Shown: positions 6,533-13,722, numbered from the stretch's first letter. The stretch: DNA of 15,804 nt from Pseudomonadota bacterium (GCA_023416335.1 JAEZHY010000004.1:1-15804), one strand, 5' to 3'. Notes: a model not told the origin generated them from the sequence alone. Numbers and translations: made by a program.

Positions 6533-7552
6533 CTACGCGTGTCTTTTCGTACCAAACTCGATGAACTTCTGAACCAACCGCCGGGCGATCAGCGGCGCGT
6601 TCCCTCCCGCCCGGTTGTTGATGATAACGTTGATCTCGACTCCCTGCTTTATGCCCTCCCACATAAGCTCGGCCGTCTGCGGGACCATTCCGGGCTGAAC
6701 CATATCTTCTATGAGCTTATCGAACGGGAAAGCCCTTGCATAGGCATCCTCATAGCGAATGCCTATGGGCGTCATCAAACGGATGACGGCGTGGCCGCCG
6801 GCATGGAAGAATCGGCCGCCCGCCCTCGATAGCTGCCTTTTCAGGCTGGGAAGCCATGTCCAGTGAGACAGTACCTGTCCGACTCCGTGCTTTCGGAATA
6901 CTTCGAATACAGGCTTCGACAGGTAGGCTTCGGTACGCAGTTCGACATGGTACCGGTCATCGCGCGGAACGGAATTGAAGAAGGCGTCCAGGCTCGCAGC
7001 GAGTTCTTCGGGCGGCATCCGGTCGCCGGTGCGCTGGTATTCCTGTTCGAAAATGAAACCCTTGAGATTGTCCCCAAGCAACGATACCGCAGGCTGATAG
7101 AACTGATAAATGAACGCTTCGGGTAGGAGATACTTGTCATTGAGGATGTGTTCTTTGCCCCGCCGGACCTTGCGCGCGAAAAACATCTGCGGAACTTTGA
7201 GAAACACCTGGTCGCCAGGCGCCATGTAACTGTGATATTCCGACAAGGTCTTGGCACACGGGGTCGGCAGGGAGTTTTCAATAAGAGGCGCGTAAAAGGT
7301 ATAATCGATTTCGAGAGCCCGAAAGTGCTGGAAATACTCGCTCACGCAATCAATCGGCAGCACTTCCTGCCTGAAGCTATGCTTCCCGACCTTGTTGGTC
7401 CTGGATTTTGCTTTCTCCCTGTACGCCTCTGAATATATCTGGCCGATCCAGCCCTTATACCGGTCGCTCGCCGTTCCTATCGAAATTTGAGGATGGACGT
7501 CTCTAAAAAGAAAATTCTCGCTATTGGATAATATTTTTTCATCCATCTCCAT
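6533..7552 (-). CDS. DUF72 (YecE-like) family protein
   Basis: A 339-residue TIM-barrel-like protein of the DUF72/YecE family, whose biochemical role is not settled. Family landmarks are IGTASDRYKGWIGQIYS (residues 25-41, matching the usual IGTSGWSYPHWRGVFYP opening), YFQHFRALEIDYTFY (73-87, matching the YARHFNTVEINSTFY motif) and FLKVP (117-121, the K-x-P strand). ELRTEAYL and the C-terminal NNRAGGNAPLIA also fit the fold. It is somewhat longer than many members, mainly through an insert around residues 42-70. The start at 7552 follows AGGACAAGG; the ATG at 7546 is an alternative. The gene converges on the nucleotidyltransferase gene and its stop lies at the edge of the repeat array. It has no signal peptide, so it is cytosolic. 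Confidence 0.85.
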   Translation of the reverse strand: MEMDEKILSNSENFLFRDVHPQISIGTASDRYKGWIGQIYSEAYREKAKSRTNKVGKHSFRQEVLPIDCVSEYFQHFRALEIDYTFYAPLIENSLPTPCAKTLSEYHSYMAPGDQVFLKVPQMFFARKVRRGKEHILNDKYLLPEAFIYQFYQPAVSLLGDNLKGFIFEQEYQRTGDRMPPEELAASLDAFFNSVPRDDRYHVELRTEAYLSKPVFEVFRKHGVGQVLSHWTWLPSLKRQLSRAGGRFFHAGGHAVIRLMTPIGIRYEDAYARAFPFDKLIEDMVQPGMVPQTAELMWEGIKQGVEINVIINNRAGGNAPLIARRLVQKFIEFGTKRHA

Positions 7553-7731
7553 GCCTGGACCTTGTCCTGTTCAAAGGTATCGTGTCATTTTAGAATAATT
7601 TTCGATTGTAAAACAGGACCGATCGAGGCGTGGCACTTTTACGCTGGGGATATCATAAAAGGTGAGAGACGAAGAGATGAATGGAGGGGATCTTCTGGAA
7701 AATATCACCTCTATCCTGAAGTAAATTGTGT

Positions 7732-8559
7732 TCACTGCGAAACGGTAGTCCGAGGCAAAGCTTCGCGTCGGCTCTGCCGTTCCAGCTCGACGTCGTAATA
7801 CGAATTGAAGATTTCTTTGATCGGCCTGGTATCCGGGAGCACATAGACGATGCCGTAGGTCCCCTTGAAAGTCGGGCTTACTACGTTGTTGAAATATTCA
7901 GCCGGGACATTGATGCAACCATAGGAAATCCGATGATCGAGCGGTTTCGAACTGGCCAGTCGCTGCAGTCGGCGCTCCTTCGGGTTATTTGTGACAACGC
8001 GGTGCAGGGCTACCGCGCCTTCGTAATCCACCCAGAGGACATCCTTTCCGTTGAAATTAAAGCCCAGTGCGGCAACGAAGCGGCCCGCCGGCGTGGTTCG
8101 CTCTTCGGCACGGATGTCGGACAGATTTCGATTGCCGATGCCGGGGATGGAATCATCACCTCGAGCCAGACCGACCAGGACGGGTGCTGCGCCCCTGAGT
8201 TGTCCGTCTGCATCGAATACAAAGGCTTTGGCGTCCACCTTATCGACGACCGCGAACGGCATTTGGCAATTATCACCCGAATCGACCACCCAGTCCGCCA
8301 CCTGCCTGGCGTTTTCGGACTTGTGCTCCTGTTTGAAGTCCGCCCGCTTCGGGGGGGCTGGGTTTGGTTGCACAGACAATGCCGATTGCCGGGCGCTGTC
8401 CAAAACGGGAACCTGCTGGTGGGCACAGCCGGCGGCCAGCAGAACAAAACAAAGGGGACAGGCTGCAATCGGTGGAAGCGAACGCATGCGTCCCGCGCGC
8501 AGCATTTCCCGCAGTGCTGTCAAAAGGCAGAGCCGGATTCTTTCAGCAATCATCGTCAT
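7732..8559 (-). CDS. L,D-transpeptidase (YkuD-domain) lipoprotein
   Basis: A 275-residue protein with a lipobox (LLAAGC, Cys45) and a YkuD catalytic domain. The active-site stretch is DHRISYGCINVP, with nucleophile Cys215 and His209; His186 (ALHR) is the other conserved His. The Ser-Tyr-Gly-Cys-Ile-Asn series replaces the more common Ser-His-Gly-Cys-Ile-Arg. Such enzymes form 3-3 cross-links in peptidoglycan or attach lipoproteins to it, acting in the periplasm. The N terminus before the lipobox is too long for a normal signal peptide. Starts at 8505 or 8487 (MRSLPPIAACPLCFVLLAAGC) look more natural, but none has a strong Shine-Dalgarno, so I keep the longest. The proline-rich lipoprotein gene lies upstream on the same strand, separated by a hairpin. 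Confidence 0.85.
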   Translation of the reverse strand: MTMIAERIRLCLLTALREMLRAGRMRSLPPIAACPLCFVLLAAGCAHQQVPVLDSARQSALSVQPNPAPPKRADFKQEHKSENARQVADWVVDSGDNCQMPFAVVDKVDAKAFVFDADGQLRGAAPVLVGLARGDDSIPGIGNRNLSDIRAEERTTPAGRFVAALGFNFNGKDVLWVDYEGAVALHRVVTNNPKERRLQRLASSKPLDHRISYGCINVPAEYFNNVVSPTFKGTYGIVYVLPDTRPIKEIFNSYYDVELERQSRREALPRTTVSQ

Positions 8560-8608
8560 TCTGTTTCCGTACAGTTTACTCTTTTACCGGATAATCGCGA
8601 GTGAGTTA

Positions 8609-8643
8609 CCCTGCCTCGCAGTTTACACGTGAGCGAGGCAGGG
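8609..8643. terminator. Perfect 11-bp hairpin between two minus-strand lipoprotein genes
   Basis: CCCTGCCTCGC (8609-8619) and GCGAGGCAGGG (8633-8643) are perfect reverse complements with a 13-base loop. It lies 12 bases beyond the stop of the proline-rich lipoprotein gene (minus strand) and upstream of the L,D-transpeptidase gene. No T tract follows on either strand, so it may be an RNA-stabilising or rho-assisted 3' end rather than a classical terminator. Confidence 0.55.
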
Positions 8644-8655
8644 CGCAAGTGATGG

Positions 8656-8844
8656 TTAGTTGCGGGCCTTCTTAGGAGGCGGGGGAGCGGGTTGGGGTGG
8701 TGGTGGCGGCTGAGGCGCCGGTTTTACCACCGCGGGCGGAGGTGGGGGCTCTTCCGCAGCTTTCTTCGGGTTACACATCGCTCCACAACCGGTTAAACCA
8801 ACTCCAATGACGAAAAACAACAATGCGAGCCAAAATCTCTTCAT
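8656..8844 (-). CDS. Small proline-rich lipoprotein
   Basis: A 62-residue lipoprotein precursor. It starts MKRFWLALLFFVIGVGLTGC, with lipobox LTGC and lipidated Cys20. The mature part is about 42 residues, nearly half Pro (runs of five, five and four Pro), and ends in KKARN. AAGGGG lies about 8 bases before the ATG. Such a Pro-rich stalk could reach from the outer membrane toward peptidoglycan or act as a spacer, but there is no globular domain. It sits between a DUF1573 gene and an L,D-transpeptidase gene on the same strand. I do not recognise a named family. Confidence 0.75.
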   Translation of the reverse strand: MKRFWLALLFFVIGVGLTGCGAMCNPKKAAEEPPPPPAVVKPAPQPPPPPQPAPPPPKKARN

Positions 8845-8902
8845 GGTGCACCCCTTCTTTGAATAAGCGTTTTGGTACTCACTCTCCTCAGTTACACGCC
8901 TC

Positions 8903-8923
8903 AGATTGGCAGATTGCCAATCT
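8903..8923. repeat. Perfect 8-bp hairpin ahead of the small lipoprotein gene
   Basis: AGATTGGC (8903-8910) and GCCAATCT (8916-8923) enclose loop AGATT, so the motif AGATTG is also directly repeated. It lies between the stop of the DUF1573 gene (8982) and the start of the lipoprotein gene (8844) on the minus strand. It may be an operator or a read-through-limiting hairpin; there is no T tract. Confidence 0.45.
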
Positions 8924-8981
8924 CCACAAAACCGACAATATTTCTACTTGCTATTGCCTGCGAGGTAATTCCGTCATTGGA

Positions 8982-9395
8982 TCATTCGCCTTTTAATTTT
9001 CCCTGGACAACAAGGGTAAACCTGGGTACCCGTGGATCATTCGTTAATACAACAGAAACCTTCCGGTCGCCGCTTATGCATTGCCGTGGATTAATTTTTA
9101 TTGTTATCTTTCCCCCGGCCCCCGGAGGAATGACCTTATCGAAACCGGCCAGCGAAGTTCCTCACCCCGGTTTGACCGATTTGATCTCAAGGGTCCCGGT
9201 TCCAACATTTCTGATTTCAAATGCGTGAAGGTATTCGGTCCCGTCCTTCACTTCTCCGAAATCAAAAAACCATTCAGGAACATCCAGAGCCGGCGTCCCT
9301 TGCGCGACTTCGGAAGCAAACGCAGTGTGGGCGAATACCAACCCGACCGCAAGGAGTAATAGCAATTTCATCATAAATCTATTTTGCAAGGCCAT
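8982..9395 (-). CDS. Secreted DUF1573 protein, probable selenoprotein (in-frame TGA at 9162-9164)
   Basis: Residues 1-27 (MALQNRFMMKLLLLLAVGLV...) form a signal peptide ending AFA. The mature protein begins with the DUF1573 opening VPEWFFDFGEVKDGTEYLHA and continues to IKSVKPG, where a TGA (codon 78) occurs. Beyond it the same frame runs 59 more codons with clear DUF1573 sequence: GTSLAGFDKVIPPGAGGKI, ending TNDPRVPRFTLVVQGKLKGE and then TGA. The family normally reads KPSCGCT-x-x-x-[FY]DKVIPPG here, so the TGA falls on the first Cys of CGC, while the second Cys is Thr. No frameshift or other stop is present, which favours selenocysteine over decay. The start at 9395 has AAGGA just upstream; an earlier ATG at 9464 would add an unlikely 23-residue extension. 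It is periplasmic, possibly redox-active; the exact function is unknown. Confidence 0.72.
9117..9150 (-). promoter_or_regulatory. Possible bacterial SECIS-like hairpin downstream of the TGA
   Basis: On the minus strand, starting 11 bases after the TGA, GGCCGG (9150-9145) can pair with CCGG (9125-9122) and then CC (9118-9117) around a three-base bulge. An inner GAU/AUU stem closes an AAGGUC loop (9137-9132). That loop lies 24 bases after the TGA. A GGUC loop is also seen in the E. coli fdhF element. The folding was done by eye and the region is GC-rich, so this is weak support only. Confidence 0.3.
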
Positions 9396-9547
9396 TCCTT
9401 GTCCGGCTGTGAAGCGGGGTTCCGATATGCAGAATTTGCGCCGCAGCCTTCCTTTATGGGCCATTCCGAATCCTGATCTGCCTGCGGGTGTTTCCGGGGG
9501 CAGATCGATCTCTTCCTCGGATGGAAAGAGACATGCAATTGTATGTT

Positions 9548-9576
9548 TCTTTATTCTGTGGCGAGGATCTTGTCAA
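9548..9576 (-). promoter_or_regulatory. Possible sigma-70 promoter for the DUF1573 gene
   Basis: On the minus strand a perfect -35 TTGACA (9576-9571) is followed, after 17 bases, by TAAAGA (9553-9548), a 3/6 match to the -10 consensus. Transcription would begin near 9541, giving a leader of about 145 bases before the ATG at 9395. Confidence 0.35.
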
Positions 9577-10184
9577 TTGTTACCGCATGCTGCCAGGAAC
9601 AGCAAGGACACTGTGAATAAATAAGATCCAGAAATTCTTATGCAATAACAGCCACTGCTAAAAGATTGTCATGTCCGGGAAATTCCATACCTCCGGCCTT
9701 TCAGGGCCGGCTCCGCACGCCATTTTCAGTTGAAAGAAAAAAACTTGAAAATGTTCTGCCCGCGGGCGAGGGATCATGCCCATAATGCCGGGAGTCCTGT
9801 GGTCGCGAGACTTTCAATCGCACATGTAGTCATTCGTCTTCACCAGTGTGGGCAAATGCATACAAATTTGCGGAAACAAGGAAAGAAATCGCAGGCTCGG
9901 CCACCGGAGGGAAAAGAGGCGCACGGGAGAGCGGGGCGCCCCTGTTGTGCGGCCCGCCCGCTTTGGACGTCAGGTGCGTTTAGATGCCGGGGCTTCGCGA
10001 GATTGCCGGCCTTTCTCTTGCACCTGGCATTGATGCGGGCTCCGGGCCTGTAATGCTCCGGATGGGGTTTGTGGTTACCTCCGGTAGCTCCATGGTGTGC
10101 ACTCAACCCTTGCTCTAATATGTTCCGAGCCAGGTCCAGCAGGGTGGAGTGCGTTTGCTGTTACGTCCGGCGAAGGGCATGCTG
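9577..10184. other. Gene-free spacer between divergent genes
   Basis: This separates the minus-strand DUF1573 gene from the plus-strand Pro/Ala-rich protein gene. I see no credible coding frame: the longest ORF, at 9730-10053, is Arg/Cys/His-rich, has no ribosome binding site and matches nothing. Small hairpins are present: CCGGCC/GGCCGG at 9693-9710 and GCAAAT/ATTTGC at 9852-9871. TAATAT at 10116-10121 could be a -10 box for the next gene, but no good -35 goes with it. Confidence 0.55.
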
Positions 10185-10781
10185 ATGCAAATACTTGATA
10201 GTAAAGATAATGAACGGATCCGGGTGGGAAAAACAATGGAACAGGTTCGCAGGAGCCGAAAGCGGCTCGTTGCCTTGGGGATTTTCGGCGGAGTCCTGGT
10301 TGCCGGCACCGCCCTGGTTCTTGCCCTTGGCAGCGGTCACAAAGAAGTTCTCCCCCGTATGGTGGAGGCATCCCTTCCGCCAACCCCGGTATCTCCCGCA
10401 CCTCTGGAGCCCTTGAGTACAGCTCCCGTCGATGCAACGCTCCCACTGGAAACGGACTCACGCGTGGACCCGGGCACTTCTGAAACACCATCACCCGAAA
10501 GCCCGGATGATCAGATGCCTCTCCAGGCTTCCATGCCTTCGAACACTCAGCCCGACGCGGAGGCGGAAGCTCCCGAGGATTCCCCCATGCCCGCGCCTGA
10601 AATAGGTGCGACACCTGCGGCCAGGGAGCCTGCGGGCCTGAAATTCCACGCGTCGAAGCCGAAAAAAGTAAAGCACGCGTCCGCGAAAGCAAGGCGGCAC
10701 AGTCACACAAGAAAGACCTATGTCACCGTCTTTCCCGAACGCCGGAATTATCATTATGGGTTCCCGGCCGTTTCGAACTGA
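10185..10781 (+). CDS. Single-pass membrane protein with Pro/Ala-rich periplasmic region
   Basis: This is a 198-residue protein. Residues 22-27 (RRSRKR) precede a hydrophobic segment at about 28-48, so the short N terminus is cytosolic and the rest extracytoplasmic. Residues about 55-150 are low-complexity Pro, Ala, Ser, Thr and Glu (for example APLEPLSTAPVDATLP). The C-terminal tail is strongly basic with His (KPKKVKHASAKARRHSHTRK) and then aromatic. This resembles the spacer of TonB-like or SPOR-type proteins, but no terminal domain is recognisable. GAAGGG at 10171-10176 supports the ATG at 10185; the in-frame GTG at 10149 is less likely. A strong hairpin begins 4 bases after the stop. Function unknown. 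Confidence 0.65.
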   Translation: MQILDSKDNERIRVGKTMEQVRRSRKRLVALGIFGGVLVAGTALVLALGSGHKEVLPRMVEASLPPTPVSPAPLEPLSTAPVDATLPLETDSRVDPGTSETPSPESPDDQMPLQASMPSNTQPDAEAEAPEDSPMPAPEIGATPAAREPAGLKFHASKPKKVKHASAKARRHSHTRKTYVTVFPERRNYHYGFPAVSN

Positions 10782-10785
10782 AAAG

Positions 10786-10821
10786 GCATTGCCCGGGGCG
10801 GTCGGGCTCCCTGGGCAATGC
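10786..10821 (+). terminator. Strong hairpin directly after the Pro/Ala-rich protein gene
   Basis: GCATTGCCC (10786-10794) pairs with GGGCAATGC (10813-10821). The stem extends inward by a G-U and three G-C pairs (10795-10798 with 10809-10812), giving about 13 bp. The stem starts 4 bases after the stop codon. No T tract follows, so it may mark a processed or rho-dependent 3' end. Confidence 0.55.
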
Positions 10822-10929
10822 TGCTCTCCGACGGGCATAGTAATTGCTTCGAGGGGCGGGTGCGTTCGGCATGGTGGCCGAACCCGATTGCAGTTTATCT
10901 ATCAGGGGTAGATATTTGGAGGAGGAAAC

Positions 10930-11223
10930 ATGAGAATGCTTTGTTTTGGGCTGCTGATTGCGATTTGTTCTCTGTTGGCATCTAATGCCGAAGCGGGAAT
11001 GGGATTGAGCGTGGAGATTTATGGAGGGGGTGCGTATGTTGAGACCGCTCCTCCTGCGGTGGTTTATACTCCGCCTCCGGTAGTTTATTATGAGCAGCAG
11101 CCGGGTGTGGTCTATGAAGAATACGAATCTTACCAAAGTGACAGCTATTACGGGGACGAATGTGGTCACAAGTGTCGCAAGGGACATCACAAACATCATC
11201 GACATTATGAGAATGATGATTGA
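10930..11223 (+). CDS. Small secreted protein with His/Cys-rich C-terminal tail
   Basis: A 97-residue precursor. Residues 1-22 (MRMLCFGLLIAICSLLASNA, then EA) form a signal peptide with Ala-x-Ala cleavage. The mature part starts GMGLSVEIYGGGAYV, continues with a Tyr/Pro/Val-rich stretch (VVYTPPPVVYYEQQPGVVYE), and ends in an acidic-Tyr segment and a tail from residue 76 with C78, C82 and His at 80, 86, 87, 89, 90 and 92. That tail could bind transition metals. GGAGGAGG immediately upstream is an ideal ribosome binding site. A GTTCGGC/GCCGAAC hairpin (10864-10883) lies in the leader. I do not know the family; the periplasmic or outer-membrane location is inferred from the signal peptide. Confidence 0.8.
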   Translation: MRMLCFGLLIAICSLLASNAEAGMGLSVEIYGGGAYVETAPPAVVYTPPPVVYYEQQPGVVYEEYESYQSDSYYGDECGHKCRKGHHKHHRHYENDD

Positions 11224-11916
11224 GGTTGCCCGCCCGAGCAGGTGTGAACGCGCATGGAATATAACATGATCGATGCCGCGGCGATCGGGGGCTCCTTATC
11301 ATTCCGCTGATCCCAATGGCGAACGTGCCGGCCGTTCTCGTTTGCCGCTCTTCGCGAGTCTGGCCGGCAGTGTTTACAATTCAACATTCTCCCAAGGAGG
11401 AAGAACAACATTTCGATCACCTGACAGGAGAGCTTACTGGGTTATTTGTATGCCCCCGTTAGCAAATCAATGCTGTTGCTTTAATGCCCCCATCCCGGCA
11501 GGCTTGGTCTCTTGGACATATACTGGCGATCTCCCGGAGACTTCGCCGTTTTGCCTCCTGCGCTCACGTTCACGGACACCAGTCCGTGCCATCCCTTCTT
11601 GTTTTCAGGCAGCCCGGCACAAAAGCGAACCCAGTAGACCGGCGAACAAACAGCAGAAATTTGACGGCTGTACTATCAGGTTGGGTGGCCCGTAAGTTGC
11701 TTTCAAGTTGATATTTGATTCCCTGCCGACGTGGAAGAGGTTACCCCCGACCGGGCACTTGCACAAGATTTCGGCCCTCTTGGGCCGATCGCTCGGCGCG
11801 CCAAGTAAGCCGCAGAGCGGCGCAGGGGGTGTGGGGGCCGCCGGTCCCCACGCTATTTGGATCCTTCTTTCAATCCAAAGCTTATATGCAAGTCTGAGAG
11901 CATCCCCACTCCGCTT
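11224..11916. other. Gene-free spacer with hairpins
   Basis: No convincing gene is visible. An ORF at 11273-11695 is Arg/Ser/Pro/Cys-rich, lacks a ribosome binding site and looks like chance. Two structures stand out. TGCCGGCC (11326-11333) and GGCCGGCA (11362-11369) enclose an inner CTCG/CGAG pair. GTGGGGGCC (11831-11839) pairs with GGTCCCCAC (11843-11851) around a 3-base loop. An AAGGAGGAAG at 11395-11404 looks like a ribosome binding site, but no ORF follows it. Confidence 0.5.
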
Positions 11917-11932
11917 TTCACGGTTTTTTCAC
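11917..11932 (+). promoter_or_regulatory. Perfect cre-tag (CreB binding site) upstream of creD
   Basis: TTCACGGTTTTTTCAC is an exact match to the E. coli cre-tag, TTCAC-N6-TTCAC, the direct repeat bound by phosphorylated CreB. It lies 184 bases before the creD ATG. A weaker 16-base copy, with TTCAT (11950-11954) and CTCAC (11961-11965), each one base off, follows 17 bases later. No such tag was found in the 675 bases before creB. Activation of creD by CreB is therefore likely. Confidence 0.7.
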
Positions 11933-12116
11933 ACTAATTTCCAACTTCCTTCATGGTGAACTCACACAATGGCGCCGCCATCAGGGTTCGGAGTCGCATG
12001 TCGCAGGGTATCGCGGGACGCCGGTTCTACGGACCTTGCAGCGAGATTGGGAAATTCGGGGCGCAACGCTGCATGAAGCGCCGGGTGAATCATCAAACCA
12101 GAAGGAGCCGTTCAAT

Positions 12117-13493
12117 ATGAAAAACCTTTCCATCAGAGACTCAGTGATCTTGCGTATGGGTATCGTCGCCGTATTGGGATTAGTTCTGTTGATCCCGATC
12201 TCTTTTACGGACGGGTTGGTTTCAGAACGAAAGCAGTTGCGGGATAAGACTTTGAATGAGATCACTGAAAAGTGGGGCGGGCCGCAAATCTTATCCGGTC
12301 CCATCCTCACCGTTCCGATCAAGCGAATCCACAGGAACAAGGAGGGCGAGATCACATGGACCACTACCGAACATGCGCACATCCTGCCCGACAGCCTCAC
12401 CGTGGACGCGCGGCTTGCCCCGGAAGTCCGATATCGGGGCATCTACCACGCCGTTCTCTATAACTCGCAGTTCAGGATTGAGGCCGATTTCCCGGCTCCG
12501 CAGTTTCCGGAGTCGCAGAGTAGCGATCACGAAATTTTGTGGGCGGAAGCTTTCCTTACCATCGGCATCTCGGATCTCAAGGGCGTCAGAAGCATAACGG
12601 GAGCAATGCAGGGAGAACAGCCCCTCACCCCGGAGCCGGGCCTGCGCACAAAAGATCTTGTCCTGAGCGGTTTCACCATGCGCCTGCCTCTGTCTCCGGG
12701 GGGAAAACCGGGGCGGTTTGCGATCGAAGCGAGCGTCAACGGTAGTGAAGAAATCCAGTTCGTTCCTCTTGCCGCAAAAACAAGCGTGGTTGCCGGTGCT
12801 CCCTGGGGTGCTCCGAGTTTCACCGGTAGTTTTCTTCCGGAAAAGAGGGAGATTACAGAGAACTCGTTCAACGCACAGTGGAGCGTACTCCATTTCAACA
12901 GAAACGTGCCGCAATCATGGACAGGACCTCAAATCAGGCTGCAGGATTCCTCATTTGGCGTAAAGCTCCTGCTCCCGGTGGACGAGTACCAGAAAAACGC
13001 TCGGGCCGTAAAGTATGCGATCATGTTTATTGCCCTCACTTTCCTGGCCTTTACGGTTACGGATGTTTTGAGCAGAAGTCCCTTTCATCCCATCCACTAC
13101 TCGCTTGTCGGATTGGCCCTGATCCTCTTTTTTGTGCTGCTCCTGTCAATTTCGGAGCATCTCGGTTTCAATTTGGCCTATGTGATCGCCGGCATCCCGA
13201 GCATACTGCTGATTTCCATGTATACGCGATGGATCACAGGGAAATGGCGTATAACGGGGGCAATTGCAGGCACCTTATCCGTCCTGTATCTGTTCCTCTT
13301 TGTAGTGCTTCAACTCGAGGATTACGCTTTGCTCATGGGCAGCGTGGGTCTCTTCACAGCGTTGTCCACTGTAATGTACCTGACCCGTCGGATCGACTGG
13401 TTCGCGGCAGGGACATCGGGAAAATCTGCCGGAGACTTGAATTGCCTACCGGGACCTTGCGCTGAGCAGGGCGTCCAAGACAAAGAGTCTTAA
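12117..13493 (+). CDS. creD: Inner membrane protein CreD
   Basis: A 458-residue CreD-family protein, close to the 450 residues of the E. coli protein. It has one N-terminal membrane segment (about residues 12-30), then a large extracytoplasmic domain with the family stretches ITEKWGGPQILSGPILTVP and FTGSFLPEKREI. LLLPVDEYQKNARAVKYAIMF, the most conserved CreD motif, leads into about five C-terminal membrane segments. The ATG at 12117 is chosen because GAAGGAG (12101-12107) precedes it and because MKNLSIRDSVILR fits a CreD start; the ORF extends further upstream without support. CreD is the main CreBC output in E. coli and affects envelope stress and beta-lactam or colicin tolerance. The final about 25 residues after the last helix are not typical, and the stop codon is supplied by a 59-bp repeat. 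Confidence 0.93.
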   Translation: MKNLSIRDSVILRMGIVAVLGLVLLIPISFTDGLVSERKQLRDKTLNEITEKWGGPQILSGPILTVPIKRIHRNKEGEITWTTTEHAHILPDSLTVDARLAPEVRYRGIYHAVLYNSQFRIEADFPAPQFPESQSSDHEILWAEAFLTIGISDLKGVRSITGAMQGEQPLTPEPGLRTKDLVLSGFTMRLPLSPGGKPGRFAIEASVNGSEEIQFVPLAAKTSVVAGAPWGAPSFTGSFLPEKREITENSFNAQWSVLHFNRNVPQSWTGPQIRLQDSSFGVKLLLPVDEYQKNARAVKYAIMFIALTFLAFTVTDVLSRSPFHPIHYSLVGLALILFFVLLLSISEHLGFNLAYVIAGIPSILLISMYTRWITGKWRITGAIAGTLSVLYLFLFVVLQLEDYALLMGSVGLFTALSTVMYLTRRIDWFAAGTSGKSAGDLNCLPGPCAEQGVQDKES

Positions 13494-13640
13494 CCACGAA
13501 AGTCCCGGGGCAGCAGAGCCGCAACCAAAGTACGAAGACAAAGGCTTTTCAACCACGAAATTCTTGGGGGGCAGCATGGCCGCAACCAAAATTCAAAAAC
13601 AAAACCCTTAACCACGAAAGGCACGAAATACACGAAAGAA
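13492..13640. repeat. 59-bp tandem repeat starting at the creD stop codon
   Basis: AACCACGAAA recurs at 13492, 13551 and 13610, exactly 59 bp apart. The first two units share GGGGCAGCA, GCCGCAACCAAA and ACAAA at matching places. The third is cut short and continues as short CACGAAA repeats (13612-13637). The first unit contains the creD TAA. CACGAAA-type intergenic repeats occur in many environmental bacteria; their function is unknown. Confidence 0.85.
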
Positions 13641-13660
13641 AACAATAGGATAAGGTTGCG

Positions 13661-13690
13661 GGATGGGGCACAGCGCTTCACCGTGCCCAC
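13661..13690. repeat. Short palindromic element, copy A
   Basis: GGGCAC (13666-13671) pairs with GTGCCC (13683-13688), and the core reads CTTCACCGTGCCCACC. It is very similar to the element at 13971-14005 and related by its GGTGGGCA arms to 6239-6267. Confidence 0.6.
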
Positions 13691-13722
13691 CGTCTCGCGC
13701 TGGGAAACCAAACCGTGGGTGA

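Noticed and set aside
8982..9161. Separate small gene after the TGA rather than read-through
   Set aside because: There is no start codon with a ribosome binding site after the TGA, and the sequence is the second half of the same DUF1573 domain in the same frame.
9730..10053. 107-codon plus-strand ORF
   Set aside because: Random-looking composition, no homology recognised and no start signal.
11395..11404. AAGGAGGAAG as the ribosome binding site of a gene
   Set aside because: No ATG, GTG or TTG follows at a usable distance; an ATT start runs into a TGA after four codons.
11273..11695. 140-codon plus-strand ORF
   Set aside because: It lacks a ribosome binding site, is rich in Arg, Ser, Pro and Cys in a pattern typical of non-coding GC-rich DNA, and resembles no family.
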